Assembly (NCBI GenBank): GCA_963843595.1 | Contig: CAWJLG010000015.1 | Location: forward strand, 496,001-560,000 | From: CAIWHR01 sp963843595 | GTDB lineage: Bacteria > Pseudomonadota > Gammaproteobacteria > Burkholderiales > Casimicrobiaceae | DNA: 64,000 nt | Reading direction: 5' to 3' | Shown: positions 35,748 through 44,583 of the stretch, one piece after another | Numbering within the stretch: the first letter of the stretch is position 1 | Layout of the letters: the number at the start of each line of letters is the position of its first letter | Program-made: the position numbers and the translations under genes | The notes under the pieces: model-generated | Seen by the model: the letters and a program-made list of their open reading frames with translations, nothing else | What the model was told of the DNA's origin: nothing | Database searches by the model: none

Positions 35748-36092
35748 GCGCCGCGCGGGACCTGCCTGGCGCATTCGTGACCGCTCGCGAGCCGTCGTGA
35801 CGGGGCATTGAAACGTGCGTTTGAATGGCTGCAACGCTCTGGCTGTCGACACTTGGCTATATTTTCAAAGAACAACTTGCCAGAACAATTTCGCCGGTCA
35901 TAATTCACAGGTTGATCTAAGTCAACCAAAGGGCGCCGGATGAGTGCCCAAATCCGGCTTGCGGGGTTGGCGGCTATGCGGGTTGGCGGGATCCGCCGTA
36001 TTCTTTTTTGCGGGACCATCGATTGCCAAGTGGAGTTGTAGGCACCGATCGGTGTGTCTGTCTTGAATGCCGAGCCAGTAGGAGGAAAGGAT
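35748..36092 (+). promoter_or_regulatory. Intergenic control region of the DUF485-actP operon
   Basis: 345 bases, clearly less GC-rich than its surroundings. Contents: a promoter TTGCCA (35877-35882), 16 bases, CATAAT (35899-35904), each hexamer 5 of 6; an FNR/ANR-type site at 35912-35925; a weaker TATATT at about 35858; and AGGAGGA-type Shine-Dalgarno bases at 36081-36086 for a small ORF. The roughly 150-base leader between the FNR-type site and the first ORF is long enough for RNA-level control, but I see no known riboswitch. Confidence 0.5.
35912..35925. promoter_or_regulatory. FNR/ANR/CRP-type binding site
   Basis: TTGATCTAAGTCAA matches the FNR consensus TTGAT-N4-ATCAA with one mismatch and is part of a larger inverted repeat with GGTTGA/TCAACC arms (35910-35927). 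It starts eight bases downstream of the predicted -10 and so would overlap the transcription start. That predicts repression by FNR/ANR, i.e. less acetate uptake without oxygen, unless a second promoter lies further downstream. Confidence 0.55.
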
Positions 36093-36188
36093 ATGAGTGA
36101 ACCAGGCAGACCAGAATGGTCGGCAATAGGCGTCGACCCCCCATCTTGCAGTGTTCCGAGCATTGAACAGCGAGGATCCCATGTCTGA
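36093..36188 (+). CDS. 31-residue ORF with strong ribosome binding site, leader-peptide-like
   Basis: ATG 36093 is preceded by GGAGGAAAGGAT (36081-36092), the best Shine-Dalgarno in this region. The ORF begins MSEPGRPEWSAIG, has no hydrophobic segment, and ends in a TGA at 36186-36188, eight bases inside the DUF485 gene. The arrangement is typical of a translated leader coupled to the downstream gene. I do not recognise the peptide. It could also be a vestigial N-terminus. Confidence 0.45.
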   Translation: MSEPGRPEWSAIGVDPPSCSVPSIEQRGSHV

Positions 36189-36492
36189 ATTGTCAGCGGG
36201 CAAAATCCAGAAAAACCCGAAATATCATCAGTTGATCAAGCAGCGGGACACCTTGGCGTGGACGCTGACGGTGCTGGTGTTGATCATTTATTTCGGATTC
36301 ATCCTCGCGGTTGCCTTCGCCCCGGGCTTCCTCACGCAGCCCATATCCGCCACCAGCGTGATTCCGGTAGGCATGCTGATCGGGGTCGGCGTGATCGTCG
36401 CGTCGATCGTGTTGACGGGCATTTACGTTTACCGCGCCAATACTGTCTTCGACGCCCTCATTCACGAAATCATTCAGGAAGCCGCCAAATGA
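36181..36492 (+). CDS. DUF485 membrane protein of the acetate permease operon (YjcH-like)
   Basis: 103 residues from ATG 36181 with GAGGA upstream. Two membrane helices (about residues 25-50 and 60-85) with the DUF485 pattern NPKYHQLIKQRDTLAWTLT at the start. DUF485 proteins (E. coli YjcH) always precede actP and probably assist the permease. Its stop overlaps the actP start by three bases. Confidence 0.92.
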   Translation: MSELSAGKIQKNPKYHQLIKQRDTLAWTLTVLVLIIYFGFILAVAFAPGFLTQPISATSVIPVGMLIGVGVIVASIVLTGIYVYRANTVFDALIHEIIQEAAK

Positions 36493-38192
36493 GAACAGCA
36501 AGGACTGCCCTGTCGGCCCTGTTGGCTTCGGCCGCGCTGCTCGCTGTCAACCTGGCTGGTGCCGCGGATGTCGCGACCCCGGCCGCTCCGCCGGCGGAGC
36601 CGCCCGTCAATTGGCACGCCGTGGTGATGTTCATCATTTTCGTTTCCATCACCCTGATGATCACCTACTGGGCCGCGAAGCGGACCAAGACGGCGGCGGA
36701 TTTCTATGCCGCCGGGCGCGGCATCACCGGTTTCCAGAACGGGATGGCCATTGCCGGCGACTACATGTCGGCGGCGTCGTTTCTGGGCATCGCTGCGCTG
36801 GTCTACTTCAATGGCTTCTATGGCCTGATCTTCTCGGTGGGCTGGCTGGTCGGTTGGCCGGTCATCCTGTTCCTGATCGCGGAACGGCTGCGCAACCTGG
36901 GCAAGTTCACCTACGCCGACGTGGCCTCCTTTCGCCTGCAACAGGGTCCGGTGCGCACCATGGCGGCCATCGGCTCGCTGATCGTCGTGATCTGGTACCT
37001 GATCGGTCAGGCGGTGGGCGCCGGCCAACTGCTGCACACGCTGGTGCCGCAGATTTCGTACCGGGTATCCATCGTCATCATCGGCGCGCTGATCATCATC
37101 TACGTCACCTTCGGCGGGATGAAGGCGACCACCTGGGTGCAGATCATCAAGGCGGGCCTGCTGCTCGGCGGCGCCACGCTGATGGCGCTCGGCGTCATGG
37201 CGCATGAAGGCTGGAGTTTCAACAAGCTGTTCTCCGATGCCGTCGAACTCCATCCCAAGCACCTGGAAATCATGCAGTCCGTGGTGCCCATCGGAGCGAA
37301 GTCCAATCCGATCGAGTCGATTTCCCTCGGCTTGACGCTGATGTTCGGGACCGCCGGTCTGCCGCACATCCTGATGCGCTTCTTTACCGTGGGGGACGCG
37401 AAGGCGGCGCGCAAGTCGGTCCTGTACGGCACCATCTTCATCGGCTACTTCTACATCCTGACCTTCATCATCGGCTTCGGCGCCATCGTGCTGGTCGCCA
37501 ACAACCCCCAGTATGTCGTCGACGTCACGAAGAGCGTCCTCAACCTCAAGGGCGGCAGCAGCATGCCGGCGGTTTACCTCTCGCACGCCATCGGCGGGGA
37601 TTACTTTCTCGGCTTCATCGCCGCCGTAGCCTTCGCCACCATCCTGGCGGTGGTGTCCGGGCTGACGCTCGCCGGTGCTTCGGCGCTGTCGCACGACATC
37701 TACGCCAACGTGATCATGAAGGGCAAAGCCACCGAGGCCAAGGAAGTATGGGTTTCGAAGCTTTGCGTGATCGGCCTTGGCGTACTCGCCGTCATCCTGG
37801 GCATCGCGTTCGAGAAGCAGAACGTCGCCTATATCGTGGCCTTGACGTTCTCGATCGCCGCCTGCGCCAACTTCCCGATCCTGGTTATGGCCGTGTTCTG
37901 GCGCGGACTGACGACTCGCGGTGCGGTGCTCGGCGGTTACACCGGGATCTTCGGATCGATCGGTCTTTTGATCATCGGCCCGACGGTGTGGACCAAAGTG
38001 CTCGACATGGGGCCGGCTATCTTTCCGTATGACTTCCCGACCTTCGTCGTGCTGCCGGCCGTCCTTATCGTCGCTTGGCTTGCGTCGGTGACCGACAAGA
38101 GCGCCAGTGCGGACAAGGAACGGGCAGCGTTCGAGGCGCAGATGATCCGCTCGGAAACCGGTCTGGGCTCCGAGGTTGCGTCCGCCCATTGA
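36489..38192 (+). CDS. actP: Cation/acetate symporter
   Basis: 567 residues from ATG 36489. A signal-like N-terminal segment (residues 1-25) is followed by about 13 membrane helices of the sodium:solute symporter family. Motifs: AAGRGITGFQNGMAIAGDYM, GTAGLPHILMRFFTV, and SHAIGGDYFLGFIAAVAFAT. ActP takes up acetate and other short monocarboxylates. A strong terminator follows at 38218. Confidence 0.94.
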   Translation: MRTARTALSALLASAALLAVNLAGAADVATPAAPPAEPPVNWHAVVMFIIFVSITLMITYWAAKRTKTAADFYAAGRGITGFQNGMAIAGDYMSAASFLGIAALVYFNGFYGLIFSVGWLVGWPVILFLIAERLRNLGKFTYADVASFRLQQGPVRTMAAIGSLIVVIWYLIGQAVGAGQLLHTLVPQISYRVSIVIIGALIIIYVTFGGMKATTWVQIIKAGLLLGGATLMALGVMAHEGWSFNKLFSDAVELHPKHLEIMQSVVPIGAKSNPIESISLGLTLMFGTAGLPHILMRFFTVGDAKAARKSVLYGTIFIGYFYILTFIIGFGAIVLVANNPQYVVDVTKSVLNLKGGSSMPAVYLSHAIGGDYFLGFIAAVAFATILAVVSGLTLAGASALSHDIYANVIMKGKATEAKEVWVSKLCVIGLGVLAVILGIAFEKQNVAYIVALTFSIAACANFPILVMAVFWRGLTTRGAVLGGYTGIFGSIGLLIIGPTVWTKVLDMGPAIFPYDFPTFVVLPAVLIVAWLASVTDKSASADKERAAFEAQMIRSETGLGSEVASAH

Positions 38193-38217
38193 GGGCTGGA
38201 TCGATTGGTGTCACGGC

Positions 38218-38253
38218 GGGGCTGCCGGGGTATTTCCGGTGGCCCCTTTTCTT
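38218..38253 (+). terminator. Intrinsic terminator after actP
   Basis: GGGGCTGCCGG (38218-38228), seven-base loop, CCGGTGGCCCC (38236-38246), then TTTTCTT. The 11-bp stem pairs completely if two G-U wobbles are allowed. The remaining bases 38254-38489 contain nothing else I can assign. Confidence 0.85.
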
Positions 38254-38489
38254 GGCACGTCGCCAATCAGCGGGAACCATTGCCGCGACAAGCGCGCCGA
38301 CGACCTGCGGGACGTTCTCCACGCGCCACGACACCGGCTTCCTCGCCGCCGGGGCGAGGCGTGCGCTGATCGTTCGCCGTTGACGCAGCGCAGGGATGCC
38401 ACCGCCCAGGGGCAATCCTTGCTTGCGCGGGGGGCGGCGACTGCTTACGCTAGCAGCAACGAGTGCGGCGCCGCCGCCGCTGGAGTGCC

Positions 38490-40376
38490 ATGCCCGTCCG
38501 GTCTCCCTCTGCCGAAGCGACCACCGAATTCCTCCGCCGCTACACGCCGTTCAATCGGATGAGCGATGCGGCGCTGACGTTCCTCGTGCCGCGGCTGACG
38601 TACGCGCATTTCGCAAAGGACGCGACCGTCCTCGCCACGCACACGGGGCCGGTCACGAATCTGCACATCGTCCAGCGCGGGCTCGTCGGCAGTCGGCCGA
38701 ACAACACGCAGGCCGATCCGGACCGCACGCTCGGCCCGGGGGAGCTGTTCCCGGTCGGTGCGCTCTCGGCGGGAAGCACCACGACCAAGGTCTTCTCGGC
38801 GCTCAAGGACACGTACTGCTACCTGCTCGCGCGTGACGATTTTCTTGAACTGCGGCAGGCGTCGCCGGAATTCGAGCGCTACTGCACGCAAGCGATCACC
38901 GAGACGCTGAAGCAGTCGCTCGAGAGCCTTTACAGCCAGTACAGCCAGCGGGCCGCAGAGCAGCAACTCCTCACGCGGACGCTCGCGGAACTGGTGCGCA
39001 ACGCCCCGGTGGCGTGCCCGGCGACAGCGACGGTGCGCGAGGCCGCGCAGAAGATGGCCGATGCCAAGGTGCGCACGATCATCGCACTCGGACGCGACGA
39101 TGCGCCGGTCGGGATGTTCACCCTTGTCGACCTGCTGCGCCGTGTCGTGCTGCCCGGTCGCGGGCTCGACACGATCCTGTCCGACGTGATGACGGCCCCG
39201 CTGGTCACGCTGCCTGCGTCGGCAACCGCGTCGGAGTCGATGCACGTGATGGCCGAGCGCGGCATCCGGCAGATCGTCGTCGTCGACAACGGCCGCCCGT
39301 CCGGCGTCATCAACGAGCGCGACCTGTTCGCGCTGCAGCGGGTTTCGTTGCGTCAGGTGAACGAGGAGCTGCACGCGGCGGAGACGATCGAGGCGCTGCA
39401 GCGCGCGAGTGAGGACATCCACCGGCTGACGCAGAACCTGCTCGCTCAGGGCGTGGGCGCCGAAACGCTGACGCGTACGATCACCGCGCTCAACGATGCG
39501 CTGTCGCGGCGAGCGATCGAGCTCGTGCTGCAGCGACACGATCTGTCCGACATCGACTGGTGCTGGCTCGCGCTCGGCAGCGAGGGGCGCGGCGAGCAGA
39601 CCTTCGCGACCGACCAGGACAACGCGCTACTGTTCGCGGCTGCCGACGCGACGGACGCCCCGCGACAGCGCGAGCGGTTGCTGACGTTTGCGCGGGAGGT
39701 CAATGCGAGCCTCGACACGTTGGGCTTTCCTCTGTGCACGGGCAACGTGATGGCGAGCAACCCGGATCTCTGCCTGTCGATCGACGAATGGAAGGACAAG
39801 TTCCTCGCCTGGATCCGGGAGCCGACGCCGCAGGCGCTGCTCAACGCAAACATCGTCTTCGACTTCCGTCCGCTGTACGGCGACACCACGCTCTGCGACG
39901 CGCTGCGCAAATGGCTGTTCGGCTTTACCCAGGACAGTCCGATGTTTCTGCGCTTCCTGGTGCAGAACGCGCTCGACGTCGAGCCGCCGCTGGGTCTGAT
40001 CCGCACCTTCGTCGTCGACGACGAGCCCGGGGTCAAGGGAACGCTCGACCTGAAGACGCGCGGCACGCGGCTGTTCGTCGACTGTGCGCGGGTCTTCGCG
40101 CTCGCGCTCGGCATCGCCGACACGGGCACCGCCGCGCGGCTCCGGCACGCCGGCGAGCGCCTGCACGTCGAACCCCGTCACGTCGACGCGACGGTCGAGG
40201 CGTTTCAGTTCCTGCAACTACTGCGGCTGCGCCAGCAGGACCGGCCGGCCCTTCCAGGCAAGCCCAATCGCCTCGACCCCAGCGCGCTGCACGAGATTGA
40301 CCAGCGCATGCTGAAGGAAGCCTTTCGCCAGGCGAAGCAGCTCCAGGAGCGACTGCGCTTGTCTTACCGGCTCTAG
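38490..40376 (+). CDS. cNMP-binding/CBS/DUF294 nucleotidyltransferase-like protein
   Basis: 628 residues from ATG 38490 (MPVRSPSAEATTEFLRRYTPF). Order: cyclic-nucleotide-binding-like domain (about 10-135), two CBS domains (about 160-275, ending VVVDNGRPSGVINERDLF), a DUF294 nucleotidyltransferase-like domain with LALGSEGRGEQTFATDQDNALLF (about residues 360-385; G-S and D-x-D pattern), and a helical DUF294 C-terminal domain. Related proteins are encoded next to actP in many proteobacteria, typically followed by a DnaQ-like exonuclease gene. Here that exonuclease is 17 kb away at 57746. Role probably signalling of energy or acetate state. Confidence 0.88.
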   Translation: MPVRSPSAEATTEFLRRYTPFNRMSDAALTFLVPRLTYAHFAKDATVLATHTGPVTNLHIVQRGLVGSRPNNTQADPDRTLGPGELFPVGALSAGSTTTKVFSALKDTYCYLLARDDFLELRQASPEFERYCTQAITETLKQSLESLYSQYSQRAAEQQLLTRTLAELVRNAPVACPATATVREAAQKMADAKVRTIIALGRDDAPVGMFTLVDLLRRVVLPGRGLDTILSDVMTAPLVTLPASATASESMHVMAERGIRQIVVVDNGRPSGVINERDLFALQRVSLRQVNEELHAAETIEALQRASEDIHRLTQNLLAQGVGAETLTRTITALNDALSRRAIELVLQRHDLSDIDWCWLALGSEGRGEQTFATDQDNALLFAAADATDAPRQRERLLTFAREVNASLDTLGFPLCTGNVMASNPDLCLSIDEWKDKFLAWIREPTPQALLNANIVFDFRPLYGDTTLCDALRKWLFGFTQDSPMFLRFLVQNALDVEPPLGLIRTFVVDDEPGVKGTLDLKTRGTRLFVDCARVFALALGIADTGTAARLRHAGERLHVEPRHVDATVEAFQFLQLLRLRQQDRPALPGKPNRLDPSALHEIDQRMLKEAFRQAKQLQERLRLSYRL

Positions 40377-40576
40377 CCCGGGTCCGTGCCGGATTTTCGC
40401 GCCGCGCCGTTTGCGCGGTGGCGACCCAGCGCAGTCTGGTCTTGGCGGCCGCGCGTTCGCCCTGATGCGCCTCGCGGTCGATCGACGCGAGCCCGCCGGC
40501 GCACTTCACCCGGACGTCTGAACCGGCAACGCCGGGATCTGCCGCGCGACTTCAGCACGTAACGCCCTTCTCCGGG

Positions 40577-41569
40577 TCACTCATTCCGGTGGGACGGGAA
40601 CAGCGGCGTGCCGTTGGACACGTGCCAATACAGGAGGCCATCCCAGATTTCCCGTGCGGATTCGGCATACCAGAACAGCTCGCGATCCTCGCGGTCGATC
40701 ACGCCTTCGTCCACGAGAAAGTCGACATCGAAGGCTCGCCGCCAGTAGTGCTCGCCGACCAGGACGACGGGAACGGGAGCGATCTTCCGGCTCTGGATCA
40801 ATGCAAGGGTCTCGAACAATTCGTCGAACGTGCCGTAACCGCCGGGGAACACGACCAGGGCGCACGCGCGCTGCAGAAAATGCAGCTTGCGCAATGCGAA
40901 GTAGTGAAAGCAGAAGCCCAGATCGGGGGTGATGTAGGGGTTCGGATACTGCTCAAGCGGCAGCGCAACGTTGAGCCCGATGGACTTGGCCCCCACTTCG
41001 AAGGCTCCGCGGTTGGCCGCTTCCATCATGCCCGGGCCGCCCCCCGTCATGATCATCACCCGGCAATCCTCCGGTCCTTCGCCGGCGGCCCCGACAAGAC
41101 GCCCGAATTCGCGCGCAGTCTCGTAATAGTCGCTCTTGGCCAGAATGCGCTGCGCCACGGCCAGACGCTGCTCGAGTGCCCGATCGCCCGGCGATGCATT
41201 CGATTCCGCCAGGAGCGCATCGACGCGACGCCGAGCGGCGCCGGGTTCGGGAATCCGGGTGCTGCCGAACACCACGATGGTGTGCTCGACCCCGTGCTGC
41301 TCGAGCGTCAGCTCGGGCTTGAGATAGTCGATCTGCAACCGCACGCCACGACTTTCGGGCCGGTCGAGAAACGCCACATCCTGATCCGCCTCGCGATAAC
41401 TCGGACTCGCCATGATGGCCTGCACGCGGCGGGGGGCGTCGGGATCGTCGACCGCCGGCTTCGGCTGATGCCAGGGGAGCGGCTCGCGCCGCTCGCGCGG
41501 ATGCGCGGGCGTCGGAAATGCCGCACCCGCGGTCCGGAAGAGAACTCGGTCTCGCGGTTCGTCCTGCAT
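40577..41569 (-). CDS. LOG family protein (TIGR00730-like)
   Basis: 330 residues from ATG 41567-41569 (MQDEPRDRVLF); a TTG at 41590 is in frame. The LOG motifs are intact: MIMTGGGPGMMEAANRGAFE and VVFPGGYGTFDELFE (PGGxGTxxE). LOG proteins hydrolyse the ribose-base bond of nucleoside monophosphates. The N-terminal 100 residues go beyond the short LOG form, as in the longer group found in beta/gammaproteobacteria. Lies at the edge of the minus-strand stress block. The 200 bases between the DUF294 gene and this stop are empty. Confidence 0.9.
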   Translation of the reverse strand: MQDEPRDRVLFRTAGAAFPTPAHPRERREPLPWHQPKPAVDDPDAPRRVQAIMASPSYREADQDVAFLDRPESRGVRLQIDYLKPELTLEQHGVEHTIVVFGSTRIPEPGAARRRVDALLAESNASPGDRALEQRLAVAQRILAKSDYYETAREFGRLVGAAGEGPEDCRVMIMTGGGPGMMEAANRGAFEVGAKSIGLNVALPLEQYPNPYITPDLGFCFHYFALRKLHFLQRACALVVFPGGYGTFDELFETLALIQSRKIAPVPVVLVGEHYWRRAFDVDFLVDEGVIDREDRELFWYAESAREIWDGLLYWHVSNGTPLFPSHRNE

Positions 41570-41650
41570 CGCTTGGTTCCTGACAGTCAAACGGGATGAT
41601 CGGTGCGAAGCGCAGCCCAGTTCTGCCCAAGACCCCGGAATGCGGCGCCG

Positions 41651-43957
41651 TTACCGAAGTGCAGGGTCGCGGAACAGGCCCACCTTCACCAGATCGAGCA
41701 GTCCCATATACGCGAGGACCAGCAGCAGCAATCCGGCCACCAGGCCCGGGCTCAATGCCGTCATCAGAATACCCTGCGTCGCGAGTACGATCACCACGAC
41801 GATGTCGAGAACGGACGCGAGCAGCAGCCAGCGGCTCGGGCGCGTTTGCCAGAAATGACGGCTGGTTCGCACCAGATAGACATTGCCCTGACCGGTGAAT
41901 ACCAGCAGCAGGAAGATCAGCGTCTGGAGCTGCGGCAGCGGCAGATGCAGCCAGTGGCGTCCGGCGAAGAACACGGCAAACGACAGCGCCAGCATCAGCG
42001 CCGCCAGCACGGCGGCGATGACGACGAGGCGGCGCACATCCCAGCGCGTGGGAGTCGGCGAGGCTTCCGCGCGGTCGGTCGCGATCGCCATGGTGACGAA
42101 GTCATTGGTGAAAAGCAGCAGCACGATGAGCAGTGGCGTGACGACGAGCTCCCCGGTGAGCATCACCCCCACGCTCAGGAACAGCGCGATCTCGACCGTC
42201 TTGATGATCTTGTTCAGGGTGTAGGTGAGCATGCGCCGGTAGATGCGCCGGCTCTCCTCGATCGCGCCCACGACGTCGGTCAGCCCGGGGTTGGTGAGCA
42301 CGAGGCTGGCGGCCGCCTTGGCGACGTCGGTGGCGTTGGCCACGGCAATACCCACTTCCGCCTGCTTGAGTGCTGGCGCATCGTTCACGCCGTCTCCGGT
42401 CATGCCGGTGACGTGCCCGGCGCGCTGCAAGCGGCGCACCAGATGAAACTTGTCCTCCGGCAGCACCTGCGCGAACACGTCGCAGTCCCGCGTCGCGTCA
42501 TCCTCGCCGGAGCGCAGCACCTCGGGCGCACACACCCGCGCGCCCAGTCCGATGCGGGTCGCGACGGCACGTGCCGTGGCGGGGGCGTCACCGGTCACCA
42601 TGACAATGCGCACGCCGAGTGCCGCGAGGCTGCGCACCAGCGCGTTGGAGTCGGCGCGCGGCGGGTCTTCCAGCGCCACCAGCCCGACGAGCGTCAGCGT
42701 GCCGACACCGGCGGCAACGGCGAGCACGCGGTAGCCTTCGGCTGCAAGCTGTTCCACTTCGGCCGTCAGGTCGGGCGTGCCGGGGACGAGCGCCGCGACC
42801 TCGGCGACCGCGCCCTTCACCACGCGCAGCTCGCCATGATCCTGATAGACAGCCTCGGTACGCCGGGTTCCGGGATCGAAGGGGATGAATTTCACGCGCT
42901 CCGGCACGCTGCCGAGAATCCCGCGTGAGCGCGCGGCAGCGAGGATGGCAAGATCGATCGGATCCTGGCCGGCTTCGTCACAGGCAAGCGCCGCCATCCG
43001 CAGCAGTCCGGCTTCGTCGTGCGCCGCGTGCGGCCGAAGGGCCGCAACCTCGAGCCGGTTCTCGGTGAGCGTACCGGTCTTGTCGCTCGCCAGCACGTCC
43101 ATTGCCGCCGCCTCCTCGATGGCGGAAAGGCGTGTGACCAGCACCCCGCGTTGTGCCAGCGACTGCGCGCCGAACGCCTGCGCAAGCGTGAAGGTGGCCG
43201 GCAGCGCCACCGGCACCGAGGCGACCAGAAGGATCAGGGCGAACGGCATCAGCTCGTGCAATGCGAGACCGGTGCCGATGGCGTAGAGGAAGAGCGCCAA
43301 CACCAGGACGACGTCGAGGGTGATGAGATAGCGGACGATTCTGAGAATGAGCTGGGTGAGATGGCTCTCGGTCTTCGCCAGACGTACCAGTTCGGCGGTG
43401 CGTCCGAAGTAGGTACGCGCGCCCGTGGCGATGACCTCGCCCGTCGCTTCGCCGCGGCGCAGGGCGCTGCCGGCGTACGCCGTGGCGCCGACGCCGGCCT
43501 CGACCGGCAAGGATTCACCGGTGAGCGTGGACTGATCGAGCAACACCTGGCCGTCGGTCAACCTGACGTCGGCGGGCGCAAGATCGCCCAGCCGCAGATG
43601 CACCACATCGCCGGGCACCAGCGAATGGGCGGGAACCGTCTGCCAGCGGTCGTCGCGGAACACGCGTGCGCTCACCGCCAGGCGCTGCCGGAGCAACGCC
43701 AGCGCCTGATTCGCGCGATGCTCCTGAAAAAAGCTCAGCAGCGCGTTCAGGACCAGCAGCACGGTGATGACGACGGCCTCGTCCGCCTTGCCGAGCGCAA
43801 GCTGGAGGGCAATGGTCGCTTCCAGCATCCAGGGCACCGGCGCCCAGAACTTGCCCAGCAACAGGCGCCAGGGATGCGTGCGCGCTTCCGGTACCGAGTT
43901 GGGGCCGTATTGACGCAAGCGTGCGCCGGCTTCGGCCGCGCTCAGTCCTTGCGCCAT
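41651..43957 (-). CDS. P-type ATPase, H+-pump-like (type IIIA)
   Basis: 768 residues from ATG 43955-43957; GTG at 43966 would add three. Complete P-type machinery: actuator LDQSTLTGES, phosphorylation site LASDKTGTLTEN, ATP-binding KGAVAEV, hinge MTGDGVNDAPALKQAEVG. There is no N-terminal metal-binding domain, and the start QYGPNSVPEARTHPW plus PVPWMLEATIALQLALGK match plasma-membrane proton ATPases. It probably extrudes protons, or possibly another cation, at the inner membrane. Within the stress block it suggests pH or membrane potential maintenance when respiration is limited. Confidence 0.9.
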   Translation of the reverse strand: MAQGLSAAEAGARLRQYGPNSVPEARTHPWRLLLGKFWAPVPWMLEATIALQLALGKADEAVVITVLLVLNALLSFFQEHRANQALALLRQRLAVSARVFRDDRWQTVPAHSLVPGDVVHLRLGDLAPADVRLTDGQVLLDQSTLTGESLPVEAGVGATAYAGSALRRGEATGEVIATGARTYFGRTAELVRLAKTESHLTQLILRIVRYLITLDVVLVLALFLYAIGTGLALHELMPFALILLVASVPVALPATFTLAQAFGAQSLAQRGVLVTRLSAIEEAAAMDVLASDKTGTLTENRLEVAALRPHAAHDEAGLLRMAALACDEAGQDPIDLAILAAARSRGILGSVPERVKFIPFDPGTRRTEAVYQDHGELRVVKGAVAEVAALVPGTPDLTAEVEQLAAEGYRVLAVAAGVGTLTLVGLVALEDPPRADSNALVRSLAALGVRIVMVTGDAPATARAVATRIGLGARVCAPEVLRSGEDDATRDCDVFAQVLPEDKFHLVRRLQRAGHVTGMTGDGVNDAPALKQAEVGIAVANATDVAKAAASLVLTNPGLTDVVGAIEESRRIYRRMLTYTLNKIIKTVEIALFLSVGVMLTGELVVTPLLIVLLLFTNDFVTMAIATDRAEASPTPTRWDVRRLVVIAAVLAALMLALSFAVFFAGRHWLHLPLPQLQTLIFLLLVFTGQGNVYLVRTSRHFWQTRPSRWLLLASVLDIVVVIVLATQGILMTALSPGLVAGLLLLVLAYMGLLDLVKVGLFRDPALR

Positions 43958-44104
43958 GGGCGCCACCTGTGACTCGTCTCCTGGCGACAGTCCGGGCGTT
44001 CACCACGATGGTTTGCGGAAGGCATTGCACGCGCCATTCGATTTCGACGAGATCGGCGACGCTCATTGCCATCGCCGGACGATTCCCGGTGCGCGGAACC
44101 GCGG

Positions 44105-44374
44105 CTAACGGCGTTCGCCCAGGCCATCGTGGAACAGCATGGTGATCTCCCGCATGGCGGCTTCTTCGTCGGGTCCATCGGCCTCGACTCGCAGCGTCAC
44201 GCCCACCGAGGCGGTCAACAACATCACGGCGACGATGCTGCGCGCGCTCACGCGTCGCCCTTTCACCACGAGCGATAGTCTACAGCGACGGTGCTTCGCG
44301 ATGTCCACGATCCGGGCGCACGTCTGCGCGTGCAGCCCGCGAGGATTGGCAATCACGAGTTTGCTGGTCTGCAT
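44105..44374 (-). CDS. HPr family phosphocarrier-like protein with altered active site
   Basis: 89 residues from ATG 44372-44374 (MQTSKLVIANPRGLHAQTC). HPr fold: His15 is exactly in register (GLH) and Ser46 is kept (ARSIVAVMLL). The active-site arginine and proline that normally follow (HARP) are replaced by Gln17 and Thr18. There are no ptsI or EIIA genes nearby. It lies between the P-type ATPase and the CcoQ-like gene, so it may be a regulatory HPr paralogue rather than a sugar PTS component. Confidence 0.85.
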   Translation of the reverse strand: MQTSKLVIANPRGLHAQTCARIVDIAKHRRCRLSLVVKGRRVSARSIVAVMLLTASVGVTLRVEADGPDEEAAMREITMLFHDGLGERR

Positions 44375-44393
44375 GGGATATCGCTTCCGTCGT

Positions 44394-44531
44394 TCAATCC
44401 GGTTCGTTGAACGGCATCTTGCCGTCCTGCTCGAAGCGCCTTTTCCTTGCTGCACCGAAGGCCCACCACACGACGCCGGCGAACGCTGCAACGAGCATGA
44501 GGAAATACACGGCTTCGCCGAGGCGAGTCAT
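44394..44531 (-). CDS. CcoQ/FixQ-like small membrane protein
   Basis: 45 residues from ATG 44529-44531 (MTRLGEAVYFLMLVAAFAG), preceded by GGGG. One membrane helix (residues 7-27) is followed by a basic segment and an acidic end, FGAARKRRFEQDGKMPFNEPD, which is typical of subunit CcoQ of cbb3 oxidases. No ccoN, ccoO or ccoP gene is nearby. It sits 52 bases downstream of the di-heme peroxidase gene and is probably in the same transcript. Confidence 0.65.
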   Translation of the reverse strand: MTRLGEAVYFLMLVAAFAGVVWWAFGAARKRRFEQDGKMPFNEPD

Positions 44532-44583
44532 TTCAACCCCAGACCTCGCGGTTTCCGACTCCGTTCGATGGAACGAGGGCCGG

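Noticed and set aside
35928..36080. Known riboswitch in the leader before the DUF485 gene
   Set aside because: The leader does not show any conserved riboswitch core I can recognise.
36474..38189. 571-residue minus-strand ORF opposite actP
   Set aside because: His/Asp/Arg-rich antisense translation of a membrane protein; no start signal or family match.
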